Origin: Brucella cytisi
Lineage (GTDB): Bacteria > Pseudomonadota > Alphaproteobacteria > Rhizobiales > Rhizobiaceae
Length of the DNA: 64,000 nucleotides
Assembly: GCA_012103075.1 (NCBI GenBank)
Contig: JAAVLQ010000001.1
Span: 1,550,001 to 1,614,000 of the forward strand
Direction of reading: 5' to 3'
Position 1 is the stretch's first letter, and the number at the start of each line of letters is the position of its first letter. This document shows, one piece after another, positions 20,578-29,840 of the stretch. The position numbers and the translations under genes are program-made. The notes beneath the pieces were generated by a model. It ran no database searches. It was not told the origin of the DNA and saw only the letters and a program-made list of their open reading frames with translations.

Positions 20578-22533
20578 TTACAGATTCACCTGCGTTCCAA
20601 TTTCCACCACACGACCGGTGGGAATCTGGAAATATTCGGTCGCGTCCGATGCCGTTCGGGCAAGCAGGATAAACAGCTTGTCCTGCCATAGCGGCAAGCC
20701 AGAATGGGCCGATGCCTTGAGCGAGCGGCGCGACAGGAAGAACGACGTCGTCATGATATCGAATTTCCAGCCAAGCTTTCGACAGATACCAAGCGCTCGT
20801 GGAATATTCGGTTGCTGCATATAGCCGAAGGTAAGCGTCACCTGCATGAAGCGCTCGTTATATTGGGATACACGCGCGCGGTCGGCACTTGAAACCCATG
20901 GCTTCGATGCCGTCACAACCGTCAGTATGACGTTATTCTCGTGCAAAACCTTATAGTGCTTCAAGCTGTGCATGAGCGCAGTGGGAGCGCTTTTAGGGTC
21001 GCCTGTCAGAAACACAGCCGTGCCCGGCACGATGGTCGGCGGACGTTTGGTCATTTGTTGGACGATCAAATCCAGTGGAACTTCGGCCTTGCGGGTCTTG
21101 TTAAAGAGATGCCGCGTTCCGCGCACCCCAGTCCACATGATGAGAACAAGTATCGCGGCAATACCAATCGAAGCCCAACCACCCTCATGGACTTTGATGA
21201 TATTTGCACCGAAGAACATAATATCGATGATCAGGAAGCCAACAATAATCGGCAGGGCGCGGCTCACGCGCCAATTCCAGATGCGTGTCATCACGATATA
21301 GAGAAGGACCGTCGTGACCAGCATGTTGCCGGTAACTGCAATGCCATATGCAGCGGCCAGATTGCTGGACTTCTCGAACCCGAGCACCAGAATAACCACC
21401 GCCAGCCCCAGAAGCAGGTTGACGCGCGGAATATAAATCTGGCCGTGCAGCTTTTCCGAGGTGTGCTGGATTTCAAGGCGCGGCAGAATGTTGAGCTGAA
21501 CGGCCTGACGTGCCACCGAATAAGCGCCCGTAATAACTGCCCGGCTAGCGATAACAGTCGCTGCAGTTGCCAGCAGGACCATGGGCAACAGCGCGAAGCT
21601 CGGCATCATCTGGAAGAATGGCAATGCAGCGGCTTCGCCATGTGAAAGGATGAAGGCTGCCTGTCCAAAATAGTTGAGCAGAAGGCATGGGAACACGATC
21701 CAAAGCCATGCGCGAACGATTGGCTTGCGTCCAAAATGACCGAGATCGGCGTAAAGAGCCTCGGCACCGGTCATTGCGAGGAACACGGCACCAACCGTGA
21801 TAAAGGCAATGCCCGGGCTGATCATCAGAAAGCGTACAGCATAATAGGGATTCAGCGCCACCATCACCGTAGGATCATCGAAAATATGCCAGAGACCCGA
21901 CGCACCCAGCGCCAAAAACCACAATGCCATAATCGGCCCGAAGACGATGGCCACCTTGCCAGTGCCGAGTTTCTGCACCGAAAACAGCGTCACAAGAATG
22001 ACGACAGTTATGGGAACGACGAACGGAGTAAGATCAGGAGCGACAATCTCAAGGCCTTCCATCGCCGATAGAACGGAGATTGCGGGCGTGATGACCGCGT
22101 CGCCGAAGAACAGCGCCGCACCGCAGATGCCTACCCCCAAGATAAGGTCAGGCCGGCCTTTCAACGCACCTCTGACAAGAGCCATCAGCGAAAGAATGCC
22201 ACCTTCACCGTTGTTATCAGCACGCAGAACAAACAGCACATACTTGATGGTCACAACCAGCGTCAGGGCCCAGAAGATCAGAGAAACAACGCCCAGAATG
22301 TCACTGCGGGCGAGAATGCCATCGCTCGCCGCCGCATGAAGGGCTTCACGAAAAGCATAGATGGGGCTGGTGCCGATGTCACCGTAGACAACGCCCAGCG
22401 CCCCAAGCACCAGCGTTTTCATGCTCTCATTGTGCTGTTCGGCATCTTCAGCAAAAGCGACGCTTTCAGGAACACCAACGGCAGGCATAGCGGCCTGTGT
22501 GGGCGTGTCATTGCCATTTAGCTCGCCGCTCAT
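20578..22533 (-). CDS. kup: Kup-family potassium uptake protein
   Basis: Low-affinity K+/H+ symporter of 651 residues, uninterrupted and full length. An N-terminal cytoplasmic tail of about 40 residues precedes the family signature LGALGVVYGDIGTSPIYAFREAL. About twelve membrane helices follow, including GVGICGAALFFGDAVITPAISVLSA with the conserved charged residues, and ALYADLGHFGRKPI. The C-terminal cytoplasmic domain (about residues 490-651) ends in a beta strand, VEIGTQVNL. It is transcribed alone, with a terminator. An 8-bp inverted repeat lies about 75 bases upstream of the start. Confidence 0.95.
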   Translation of the reverse strand: MSGELNGNDTPTQAAMPAVGVPESVAFAEDAEQHNESMKTLVLGALGVVYGDIGTSPIYAFREALHAAASDGILARSDILGVVSLIFWALTLVVTIKYVLFVLRADNNGEGGILSLMALVRGALKGRPDLILGVGICGAALFFGDAVITPAISVLSAMEGLEIVAPDLTPFVVPITVVILVTLFSVQKLGTGKVAIVFGPIMALWFLALGASGLWHIFDDPTVMVALNPYYAVRFLMISPGIAFITVGAVFLAMTGAEALYADLGHFGRKPIVRAWLWIVFPCLLLNYFGQAAFILSHGEAAALPFFQMMPSFALLPMVLLATAATVIASRAVITGAYSVARQAVQLNILPRLEIQHTSEKLHGQIYIPRVNLLLGLAVVILVLGFEKSSNLAAAYGIAVTGNMLVTTVLLYIVMTRIWNWRVSRALPIIVGFLIIDIMFFGANIIKVHEGGWASIGIAAILVLIMWTGVRGTRHLFNKTRKAEVPLDLIVQQMTKRPPTIVPGTAVFLTGDPKSAPTALMHSLKHYKVLHENNVILTVVTASKPWVSSADRARVSQYNERFMQVTLTFGYMQQPNIPRALGICRKLGWKFDIMTTSFFLSRRSLKASAHSGLPLWQDKLFILLARTASDATEYFQIPTGRVVEIGTQVNL

Positions 22534-22901
22534 ATGCAGGCACCTCGCAACTTCCTGAAAAGATTCTGGCTGGAGTTACTGGAGATCGATTTCAGATAAT
22601 GAGTGTATTCGCAAAAGTTGCGAATTGCCGCATCGCCGCCGCACCGTTGCCCAAATCAGCTTTATTCATAAGCGTGGTATCGATTGAACGTAGCAATTCG
22701 TCCGAATGCAACCGCAATAGAACTGCCTCGGCGCAGAAAGCAGACGTCGGAAAACTGCTTCAATGCTTCCCTCATACGATCCTGCGTCCCCCCAACGCAT
22801 CTGAATAGTGGCGGACGCCTAAAGCTTGTCTCACCCGAATGCAAATGCGCTTTTTGCAAAGCTTCAACCCGAGCCATGCACCAAGCGCATTGACTAACAT
22901 C
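22534..22901. other. Intergenic region, 368 nt, with an inverted repeat
   Basis: Upstream of kup and downstream of pdxJ. It holds ATTCGCAA-AAG-TTGCGAAT (22607-22625), a perfect 8-bp repeat. A 71-codon minus-strand open frame (22662-22877) begins with MARVEALQKAHLHSG but has no recognisable family or clear ribosome site, so no gene is called. Confidence 0.5.
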
Positions 22902-23639
22902 TTATGCCAATGCCGCTATATAACGGCTTACAGTTACCGGCATTCCATACATGAGTGCATCGGCGGTCAATCCATGTCCAATGGAAACTTCACTCAACTG
23001 AGGGATACGTTTTACCAGCGCCGGCAGGTTGTCTACTGTAAGATCATGCCCCGCATTGATATCGAGGCCTAGCGCCGTAGCGGCATTTGCAGCCTTCTCC
23101 AGTCGATCCAGTTCACGTATTGCGGCTGCCGGGTCATCATAGGTCGCACCATAAGGGCCGGTATAGAGCTCCACACGGTCCACACCGATAGCAGCTGCGC
23201 GTTCGTATCCAAGCGGATCGGGGTCGGCGAACAATGACACCCGCATTCCGCCTGCTTTCAAACGGGCCACGATAGGAGCCAGAAAGTCAGATTTCGACAC
23301 GAAATCCCATCCATGATCCGAAGTCGCCTGTGTTGGATCATCAGGAACGAGCGTCACCTGCTCAGGCTGATGTTTCTCCACCAGATCGAGAAATGCTTCG
23401 CTTGGAAAACCTTCGATATTGAACTCCGCCTGCGGAAACTCGTCATCGATCAAAGCGCGTATATCACCCAGATCGGAAAACCGGATGTGACGCTGATCGG
23501 GACGCGGATGCACTGTCAATCCCGCAGCGCCTGCTGCAAGCGCAGCGCGGCCCAGACCGGTAACGCTTGGCCAAGGCAAATCACGCCGATTTCGCAGCAT
23601 CGCAACAGCGTTGAGATTGACCGATAATTTCGCAGGCAT
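22902..23639 (-). CDS. pdxJ: Pyridoxine 5'-phosphate synthase
   Basis: Ring-closing enzyme of the DXP-dependent vitamin B6 pathway, joining 1-deoxyxylulose 5-phosphate and aminoacetone phosphate. Length 245 residues matches the family. Motifs include the N-terminal [32 protein letters not shown] (catalytic His), [53 protein letters not shown] and [13 protein letters not shown] with the late catalytic His. It is uninterrupted. It seems to be transcribed alone; neighbours do not belong to B6 synthesis, although many PLP enzymes lie in the window. Confidence 0.94.
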   Translation of the reverse strand: MPAKLSVNLNAVAMLRNRRDLPWPSVTGLGRAALAAGAAGLTVHPRPDQRHIRFSDLGDIRALIDDEFPQAEFNIEGFPSEAFLDLVEKHQPEQVTLVPDDPTQATSDHGWDFVSKSDFLAPIVARLKAGGMRVSLFADPDPLGYERAAAIGVDRVELYTGPYGATYDDPAAAIRELDRLEKAANAATALGLDINAGHDLTVDNLPALVKRIPQLSEVSIGHGLTADALMYGMPVTVSRYIAALA

Positions 23640-23852
23640 TGGCGACTCCCGGATAGATATTCCGCTTTATAACGCCTGCCACGAAAAATGTGAGTGCTTT
23701 GCCGTCGCACCGCAGCCGCAATCCCCAACCATGAAATCTGCCTGCAACAAACTGGGTTTGCATAGTTTTTCCAGTTCGCATCAATTTGGAGACTGTCCGC
23801 AACCTTTGCCCCCGCTTCGACGTTTAAATCTGATCAATGATGGAGGTCTATG

Positions 23853-24251
23853 ATGCGAAATGAGGACATACCCGTCATTCGCCGCATTCCAACAAACCGG
23901 GAAGACGTTTTTGCTTTTGCAATTGAAGGACATCTCGACGATGCGTCATTGGAGAACCTCTACGGGCTTCTCGACGCAGCTTACGAAACGCATGAAGAAA
24001 TTGACCTCCTGATCCGTCTCACCGGATATGAAGGTTTCGACTGGACGGCCGCTTTCTCGGAAAGCATGTTGTCCATGCGCTCCAAATCCCTGAAAAAGCT
24101 CCGACATTATGCAATCGTCGGTGGCCCCTTGTGGATACAAGCCAGCATAACTCTCATGCAGCCTTTCCTGTCCATAGAGCTTCGCGCTTTCGAAGCAGAC
24201 GAAGAAAACGAGGCACGGGAATGGCTGAGCGCCCGACCGACAGACGAATAA
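23853..24251 (+). CDS. SpoIIAA-like (STAS/SEC14-type) protein
   Basis: A 132-residue cytoplasmic protein of the SpoIIAA-like family: VFAFAIEGHLDDASLENLYGLLDAAYETHEEIDLLIRLTGYEGFD, then SKSLKKLRHYAIVGGPLWI and the C-terminal ELRAFEADEENEAREWL. The family has the anti-sigma-antagonist-like fold but usually lacks the phosphorylated Ser and its function is mostly unknown. The second of two adjacent ATGs is chosen because GGAGG lies six bases before it. Its stop abuts, without overlap, the end of the convergent helicase gene. Confidence 0.8.
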   Translation: MRNEDIPVIRRIPTNREDVFAFAIEGHLDDASLENLYGLLDAAYETHEEIDLLIRLTGYEGFDWTAAFSESMLSMRSKSLKKLRHYAIVGGPLWIQASITLMQPFLSIELRAFEADEENEAREWLSARPTDE

Positions 24252-25374
24252 TTATTTTACAATGGTCAAACGTTCGGCAGCCCGCGTGATCGCCGTATAA
24301 AGCCACCGCTCACGCGTATCGCGAAACGCAAAACTTTCATCGAAGAGTACGACTTCATCCCATTGGGAGCCCTGTGCCTTGTGCACAGTTAAAAGCATAA
24401 CCGTAATCGAAATCGTCGTAGCGTTTTTTGGTCTGCCACGGAATTTCACTGTCGGGGTCTTCGAACTGCGCCTTCAGCAGCTTGATCTTCGCCACACCGC
24501 GATCATCATCCTCAGGTGTAACCAGCAGATTGATACCGGGCTTCACCGTTTCCTTGGACGATGTCATCACCTTCCAGAGCGATCCGTTGAGAAGTCCCTT
24601 GGCAGGATCGTTGCGTAGGCAAACCAGTTTGTCGCCAGCCTGCGGGTAATCAGCAGTAAAGCCTTTTAGCTCCCGAAGGCGCTGGTTATAGCGGCGGCGC
24701 GTCCGGTTGGTACCGACGAGCACCTGATCGGCGGCTAACACCATCTCCTGATTGACGTCGCCTTTTCCGATAACCTTTGCAGCGCCATGGTCACCATAAG
24801 GAAGTTCACGCCCTTCCCGCACATCAAGCGCCATACGGATGATAGGATTGTCCTGCGCCTGACGATGAATCTCGGTCAGAAGATAATCCGGTTCGTGTTC
24901 CGTGAAAAAGCCGCCGCCGGAAATCGGCGGCAACTGCCCCGGATCGCCAAGAACGAGGATGGGCGTGCCGAAACTCATCAAATCCCGCCCCAGCGCCTCA
25001 TCGACCATGGAACATTCGTCCACGACGATCATCGCGGCTTTGGCGACAGGGCTCTGCCGGTTAAGCGAGAAGGTCGGCGCGATGGAAGTCTTGCCAGTCG
25101 TTTCGTCCTCAATCGCTTCTTCGCCACGTGGGCGATAGATCAGCGAATGAAGCGTGCGTGCGTTGCTAGCGCCTTTCGAGCGCAGCACCTGTGCCGCCTT
25201 GCCGGTAAAGGCCGCAAACTGCACATCGCCATCCACATGCTCGGCAAAATAGCGGGCGAGCGTCGTCTTGCCCGTACCCGCATAGCCGAACAACCTGAAA
25301 ATAGGGCTGCGGCCGTCTTTGAGCCACTGCCCGACGGCCTTCAGCGCCTGATCCTGTTCCGGTGAAAACTGCAT
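24252..25374 (-). CDS. RecD-like ATP-dependent helicase (SF1; frame break)
   Basis: Small superfamily 1B helicase of about 373 residues, much shorter than RecD2. Walker A is FGYAGTGKTTLARYF (about residue 30), motif Ia is AFTGKAAQVLRSKGA, Walker B is IVVDECSMVDEAL, motif III is ILVLGDPGQLPPISGGG and motif IV/V lies around TNRTRRRYN. The C-terminal UvrD_C_2 part, after a frame change near 24370-24385, reads LTVHKAQGSQWDEVVLFDE and YTAITRAAERL (motif VI). It has no RecB/RecC partner nearby. Such stand-alone proteins are annotated as exodeoxyribonuclease-V-subunit-like ATPases in Rhizobiales. Role in repair is inferred. Confidence 0.85.
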
Positions 25375-25422
25375 GATCCTTTCAGACAGGATTCGCCGCC
25401 CGAAAACAAGATCAAACCGTGA

Positions 25423-26390
25423 TCAAACGGTTTTGCTCACCAGTGCTGCAAGTCTGTCGAGATCGACATTGCCACCACTGACGATCACCCCTACACGCTT
25501 ACCTTGCAGCTTCGACGCCATCTGTCGTGCGCCAGCAAAAGCGAGACAGCCTGTCGGTTCGACCACCATTTTCATCCGGCTGGCGAAGAATTTCATGCCG
25601 TCAACCAGTTCATCGTCGCTAACGGCCAGAATATCACGAACAGTTTCGCGGATTATGGCAAAGGTCATGTCGCCAAGAGCTTGCGTCTGGGCGCCGTCCG
25701 CCAAGGTCTTCGGCACGTCGATGTGCACAATCTTGCCGGAGCGGAGCGACTGCTGGCCATCATTTCCGGCCATCGGCTCGACACCGTAGACGTCGCATTC
25801 CGGCGACAAGGCTTTTGCCGCTAGCGCTGAACCGGCCAACAGGCCACCACCGCCAAGACAGACAAACAGGGCATCAAGGGGACCGGTTTCCTCAATCAAT
25901 TCCTTTGCCGCAGTTCCTGCCCCGCAATTATATCAGGATGATTGAATGGCGGAATGAGGGTCAGCCCACCCTCTTCGGCGGGCGCTTCGAAAGCACATCG
26001 CGGTCTTCTTCATAGCGGTTATAGGTAACAACCTTCGCGCCATAGCCTCGCGTTGCATCAAGTTTCGCGCGCGGCGCATCCTCAGGCATGATGATGGTCG
26101 CGCCAATACCGAGCAGTTTTGCCGCAAGCGCGATCGCCTGCGCGTGATTACCGGACGAAAAAGCCAACACACCTCGCGCTTTTGCTCATCCGTAAACCGC
26201 GACAGAGCATTGAAAGCACCACGAAATTTGAAGGCACCGATGCGCTGGAAGTTCTCGCATTTGAAAAGAACTGAGCGCCGGTTTCGCGGTCGATAGTTGA
26301 CGACGTGAACACCGGCGTATGGTGCGCGTATCCTTCGATCTGCTTTGCGGCCGAAATAACATCATCATAAGTTGGAAGCTGGTTCATCAT
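25423..26390 (-). CDS. Threonine/serine dehydratase-like PLP enzyme (several frame breaks)
   Basis: Fold-type II PLP enzyme of about 322 residues without an ACT domain, so of the catabolic threonine dehydratase or serine racemase type. Parts in order: PTYDDVISAAKQIEGYAHHTPVFTSS, the PLP lysine in IGAFKFRGAFNAL, VLAFSSGNHAQAIALAAKLLG (substrate loop), ATIIMPEDAPRAK, the phosphate-binding CLGGGGLLAGSALAA and the C-terminal VIVSGGNVDL. At least four frame changes (about 26268, 26165, 25980, 25925) make it the most damaged gene in the window; these are mainly missing bases in short runs. It follows the LysE gene by 15 bases on the same strand. Confidence 0.78.
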
Positions 26391-26405
26391 TCGCCTCTTC
26401 ATTCT

Positions 26406-27007
26406 CTATTTCAGCATCGGCCATAGGCTCAGAACGAGCAGCAGGGCCATGATAAGGTTGAACCATTTCAATCGAACAGGATCGGAAAGCCAGTTGCGCA
26501 GCAATGTGCCAAACCCTGCCCAGACCGAAACGCTCGGCAAATTCACAATCGCGAAGGCGGAGCTGACCGGGGAGCACGGCGACATAATAGTTGTCGTGAT
26601 TGGCATAGGTGGCAATTCCCGTGATCGCCATTACCCGGGCTTTCGGATTGACCCATTGGAATGCCGCTGCCTGCAAGAAAGTCATTGGCTCAGCTTTATC
26701 TCGATGCTTTTGCCTCTCCGATGGAACGCGACATAGCAATCTTCCGGGCAAGGTAAAGCATATAGGCGCCACCAGCGAATTTCAGCGCGGCATAGAATGA
26801 CGGCACCGTTTCGATCAAAGCGCCGAGCCCGAAGCCGATCGCAAGCAGCAACACGAAGAAGCCCACACCGATTCCCAGCATATGTGGGATCGTTCGACGG
26901 AAACCAAAATTTACGCCTGATGCCAGAAGCATGAGATTATTTGGCCCCGGCGTAACGGACGACACGAAGGCGAAGACAAGAAGCGCCAGAAAAATTTCAA
27001 CAGACAT
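26406..27007 (-). CDS. LysE/RhtB-family amino-acid exporter (two frame breaks)
   Basis: Membrane protein of about 200 residues. The family start is clear: IFLALLVFAFVSSVTPGPNNLMLLASGVNFGFRRTIPHMLGIGVGFF, with the conserved TPGPN. Then comes GGAYMLYLARKIA, FLQAAAFQWVNPKARVMAI, and a C-terminal helix ending LLLVLSLWPMLK. Breaks lie near 26700 and 26600. It would export threonine, homoserine or another amino acid. Its position directly before the threonine dehydratase suggests the pair controls intracellular threonine or serine levels, which is inferred from context only. Confidence 0.82.
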
Positions 27008-27044
27008 AGGACGGCCCCAATTTATGGGGACAAATTAGCTCAAT

Positions 27045-27080
27045 AAAAAACCGGCACAATCGAAACATTGTGCCGGTTTT
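27045..27080 (-). terminator. Terminator of the ilvBN operon
   Basis: AAAACCGGCACAAT / ATTGTGCCGGTTTT with a six-base loop. On the minus strand it is followed by TTTTTT and lies 34 bases after the ilvN stop. Confidence 0.9.
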
Positions 27081-27113
27081 CAAACATATTGTATCGATTT
27101 CAGTTGAAAGCTT

Positions 27114-27686
27114 TTACATGCCTTCCGGGCCACGGTTCATAGCTGCAACACCCGTACGGCAGGTCTCAACCAGTCCGAGTGGCTTCATGATCGAGATGAA
27201 CTGATCAATCTTGGCAGTCTTCCCGGTGATCTCCGGGATGAAGTGATCCGTCGTCGCATCAACCACCTTGGCCTTGAACGCGTCGGCAAGACGAAGCGTT
27301 TCCGCCCTCGCCTCACCTTTGCCGGCAACCTTCACCAGTGCCAGTTCACGTTCAACCGGACGGTCGTGGCCCAGCTCAGAGGCGCGATGGCTGAGATCTA
27401 CGACGCGGTGAACCGGAACAATCCGGGCCAGCTGGTGGCGGATCTGGTCAAGCACGTGCGGCGTGCCGCGCGTCACGATCGTAATGCGCGACAGGTGCTT
27501 TTCATGCTCGGTTTCCGAAACCGTCAGGCTTTCAATATTGTAGCCACGTCCGGAGAAAAGACCGATCACACGGGCAAGGACACCCGGCTCATTGTCGACG
27601 AGTACCGCAAGCGTATGCGTTTCCGGCGTTTGCGTTTCGGCTGCAATGAAATAGGCCGATCCGGAAGCTAGGTTCTGTGCATTCAT
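27114..27686 (-). CDS. ilvN: Acetolactate synthase small (regulatory) subunit
   Basis: Regulatory partner of the large subunit, binding valine. Length 190 residues, uninterrupted. An N-terminal ACT domain is evident in THTLAVLVDNEPGVLARVIGLFSGRGYNIESL, the classical valine-binding start, and the C-terminal ALS_ss_C domain carries VDATTDHFIPEITG and IDQFISIMKPLGLVE. The gene lies 17 bases downstream of ilvB on the same strand. The symbol ilvH is equally used for this subunit. Expression follows the ilvB leader attenuator. Confidence 0.95.
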   Translation of the reverse strand: MNAQNLASGSAYFIAAETQTPETHTLAVLVDNEPGVLARVIGLFSGRGYNIESLTVSETEHEKHLSRITIVTRGTPHVLDQIRHQLARIVPVHRVVDLSHRASELGHDRPVERELALVKVAGKGEARAETLRLADAFKAKVVDATTDHFIPEITGKTAKIDQFISIMKPLGLVETCRTGVAAMNRGPEGM

Positions 27687-27703
27687 GATTTCTTTCCTCC
27701 GGA

Positions 27704-29527
27704 TCAGACGAGCGCGCGGCCCTTGGCATCGATGGCGTTGGCGACAGCTTCATCCGTTGCTTCATCCGGCAACAACATTTCGTTATGCGCCTTACCCGAT
27801 GGGATCATTGGGAAGCAGTTGGCGAGATTTGCCACGCGGCAATCGAAAATAACCGGCTTGTCGATGTCGATCATTTCCTGAATGGCGGCATCGAGGTTGC
27901 CCGGCTTGTCACAACGGATACCATGTGCGCCATAGGCTTCAGCCAGCTTCACGAAATCCGGCATCGCCTCGGTATATGAGTGCGACAGGCGATTGCCATG
28001 CAGGAGCTGCTGCCACTGGCGCACCATGCCCATATACTGGTTATTCAGGATGAATATCTTGATTGGCGCATTGTGCTGGATGGCAGCCGACATTTCCTGA
28101 ATGCACATCTGGATCGAGGCATCGCCCGCGATATCGATAACCAGTGCATCAGGGTGTGCGATCTGTACTCCGAGCGCTGCCGGCAGTCCGTAACCCATGG
28201 TGCCGAGGCCACCAGAGGTCAGCCAGCGGTTCGGTTCCTCGAAGCCATAGAATTGCGCAGCCCACATCTGGTGCTGACCAACTTCCGTGGTGATGTAAGT
28301 CTTCCGATCCTTGGTCAGTTCATAAAGCCGCTGAATTGCATACTGCGGCATGATGACGTCCTTGTTCGGCGCATAGGCGAGCGAATTGCGGGCACGCCAG
28401 CGATCGATCTGTTCCCACCGGGCACCGATTGCCTGCTTTTCCGGCTTCTTGTCAGAGGCACGGAACTGCCGAACAATATCTTCCAGAACATGCGCAACAT
28501 CGCCGATGATCGGAACATCAACGCGAACGCTTTTGTTGATGGAGGATGGGTCGATATCGATATGAATTTTCTTCGAGTTCGGAGAAAATGCGTTCAGACG
28601 TCCGGTAATACGGTCATCGAAACGGGCACCGACGCACAGCATGACATCGCAGTCATGCATGGTCATGTTGGCTTCGTAAGTGCCATGCATACCGAGCATG
28701 CCGAGCCAGTTCTTGCGGGAGGCCGGATAGGCGCCCAGCCCCATCAGCGTGGATGTGATCGGGAAATTGCTGATCTCAACCAGCTCGCGCAGCAGACGGG
28801 AAGCTGCCGGGCCGGAATTAATCACACCGCCGCCAGAATAGATGACGGGCTTCTTTGCATTGACGAGCAGACGAACGGCGTCCGAAATTGCCTGCGCCTT
28901 GCCGTCGAGAACCGGACGGTAGCTGGTGCGCGGCGCGGTTTCCGGTGGCGTGTAAATACCCTTGGCGAACTGGATATCCTTCGGAATGTCGACCACAACG
29001 GGACCGGGACGACCGGTGGAAGCGACATGAAAGGCTTCGTGCAGGATGCGCGCCAGATCGTTGACGTCCTTCACCAGCCAGTTGTGCTTGGTGCAGGGGC
29101 GCGTGATACCAATCGTATCGCATTCCTGAAACGCATCGGAGCCGATCAGCGTTGTCGGAACCTGACCGGAAATGCAAACCAGCGGAATGGAATCCATCAG
29201 GGCATCCTGCAGCGGCGTAACTGCATTGGTCGCACCCGGACCGGAGGTAACAAGCATCACACCGACTTTGCCGGTCGAACGCGCATAGCCTTCCGCAGCG
29301 TGTCCTGCGCCCTGCTCGTGTCGGACCAGAACGTGCTGAACCTTGTCCTGCTGGAACAGTTCGTCATAGATCGGAAGCACAGCGCCGCCGGGATAACCGA
29401 AGATGCTCTCCACACCCTGATCGATCAAAGCCTGAATGACCATTTCTGCGCCGGTCATTTCGCGTGGATTGCTTGCTTCCTGCGTTTCTGCGGCGTTTGC
29501 GTCCGCCTCACGTTTACCTGCAGTCAT
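27704..29527 (-). CDS. ilvB: Acetolactate synthase large (catalytic) subunit
   Basis: ThDP- and FAD-dependent enzyme condensing pyruvate with pyruvate or 2-oxobutyrate, the first step to Val, Leu and Ile. Length 607 residues, uninterrupted. The N-terminal domain begins TGAEMVIQALIDQGVESIFGYPGGAVLPIYDEL with the catalytic Glu in RHEQGAGHAAEGYAR. The middle domain holds the FAD site around MLGMHGTYEANMTMHDCD. The C-terminal domain has the ThDP motif IDIAGDASIQMCIQEMSAAIQHNAPIKIFILNNQYMG (GD to NN). The symbol ilvI is also used. A leader peptide rich in branched-chain codons and an attenuator precede it. Confidence 0.96.
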   Translation of the reverse strand: MTAGKREADANAAETQEASNPREMTGAEMVIQALIDQGVESIFGYPGGAVLPIYDELFQQDKVQHVLVRHEQGAGHAAEGYARSTGKVGVMLVTSGPGATNAVTPLQDALMDSIPLVCISGQVPTTLIGSDAFQECDTIGITRPCTKHNWLVKDVNDLARILHEAFHVASTGRPGPVVVDIPKDIQFAKGIYTPPETAPRTSYRPVLDGKAQAISDAVRLLVNAKKPVIYSGGGVINSGPAASRLLRELVEISNFPITSTLMGLGAYPASRKNWLGMLGMHGTYEANMTMHDCDVMLCVGARFDDRITGRLNAFSPNSKKIHIDIDPSSINKSVRVDVPIIGDVAHVLEDIVRQFRASDKKPEKQAIGARWEQIDRWRARNSLAYAPNKDVIMPQYAIQRLYELTKDRKTYITTEVGQHQMWAAQFYGFEEPNRWLTSGGLGTMGYGLPAALGVQIAHPDALVIDIAGDASIQMCIQEMSAAIQHNAPIKIFILNNQYMGMVRQWQQLLHGNRLSHSYTEAMPDFVKLAEAYGAHGIRCDKPGNLDAAIQEMIDIDKPVIFDCRVANLANCFPMIPSGKAHNEMLLPDEATDEAVANAIDAKGRALV

Positions 29528-29571
29528 TGTTCTCTTCCCGTCGTCTGCATTTCATTTCTGATTTGGATAAT

Positions 29572-29592
29572 AAAAAGGCCCCGAGGGAGCCT
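29572..29592 (-). terminator. Attenuator terminator in the ilvB leader
   Basis: On the minus strand, GGCTCC-CTC-GGGGCC followed by TTTTTATT. It stands between the leader peptide and ilvB and is the natural off-state hairpin of a classical amino-acid attenuator. Confidence 0.8.
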
Positions 29593-29624
29593 GTCTTTCG
29601 CACATGGGAGCTTTCGCCGGATGG

Positions 29625-29678
29625 TTACACCATCCTGCCCATGCGCGCCCGTACCACAAGAATAATAATCGTGTTCAT
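29625..29678 (-). CDS. ilvB leader peptide (branched-chain attenuator)
   Basis: A 17-residue open frame, MNTIIILVVRARMGRMV, with six consecutive Ile-Ile-Ile-Leu-Val-Val codons. It sits about 100 bases before ilvB and upstream of a terminator hairpin. Ribosome stalling at these codons when charged tRNA is scarce would favour an antiterminator and let ilvB/ilvN be transcribed. The mechanism is established for enterobacterial ilv operons and for alphaproteobacterial amino-acid operons; here it is inferred from sequence. Confidence 0.85.
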   Translation of the reverse strand: MNTIIILVVRARMGRMV

Positions 29679-29840
29679 GGTGGCGGACACTAATAGCCGG
29701 ATTTGGCGTCGTCAACGCATAAATACATCGCCCGCGATATTTTCTTAGGCTCACCCGCCCCAAACGATAACTTTATTTCAACGGAAGATTCTTATCCTGA
29801 CGCGAAACCTCCTGTTGAAAGTTGGGGCGGAGTGGGCAGC

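Noticed and set aside
22662-22877. Minus-strand 71-codon frame between kup and pdxJ
   Set aside because: No convincing ribosome site, no family resemblance and an ordinary intergenic base composition; kept only as a note.
27980-29665. Long plus-strand open frame (561 codons) antisense to ilvB
   Set aside because: It lies wholly opposite a perfectly conserved acetolactate synthase and its leader, has no recognisable domain and arises from the codon bias of the real gene.
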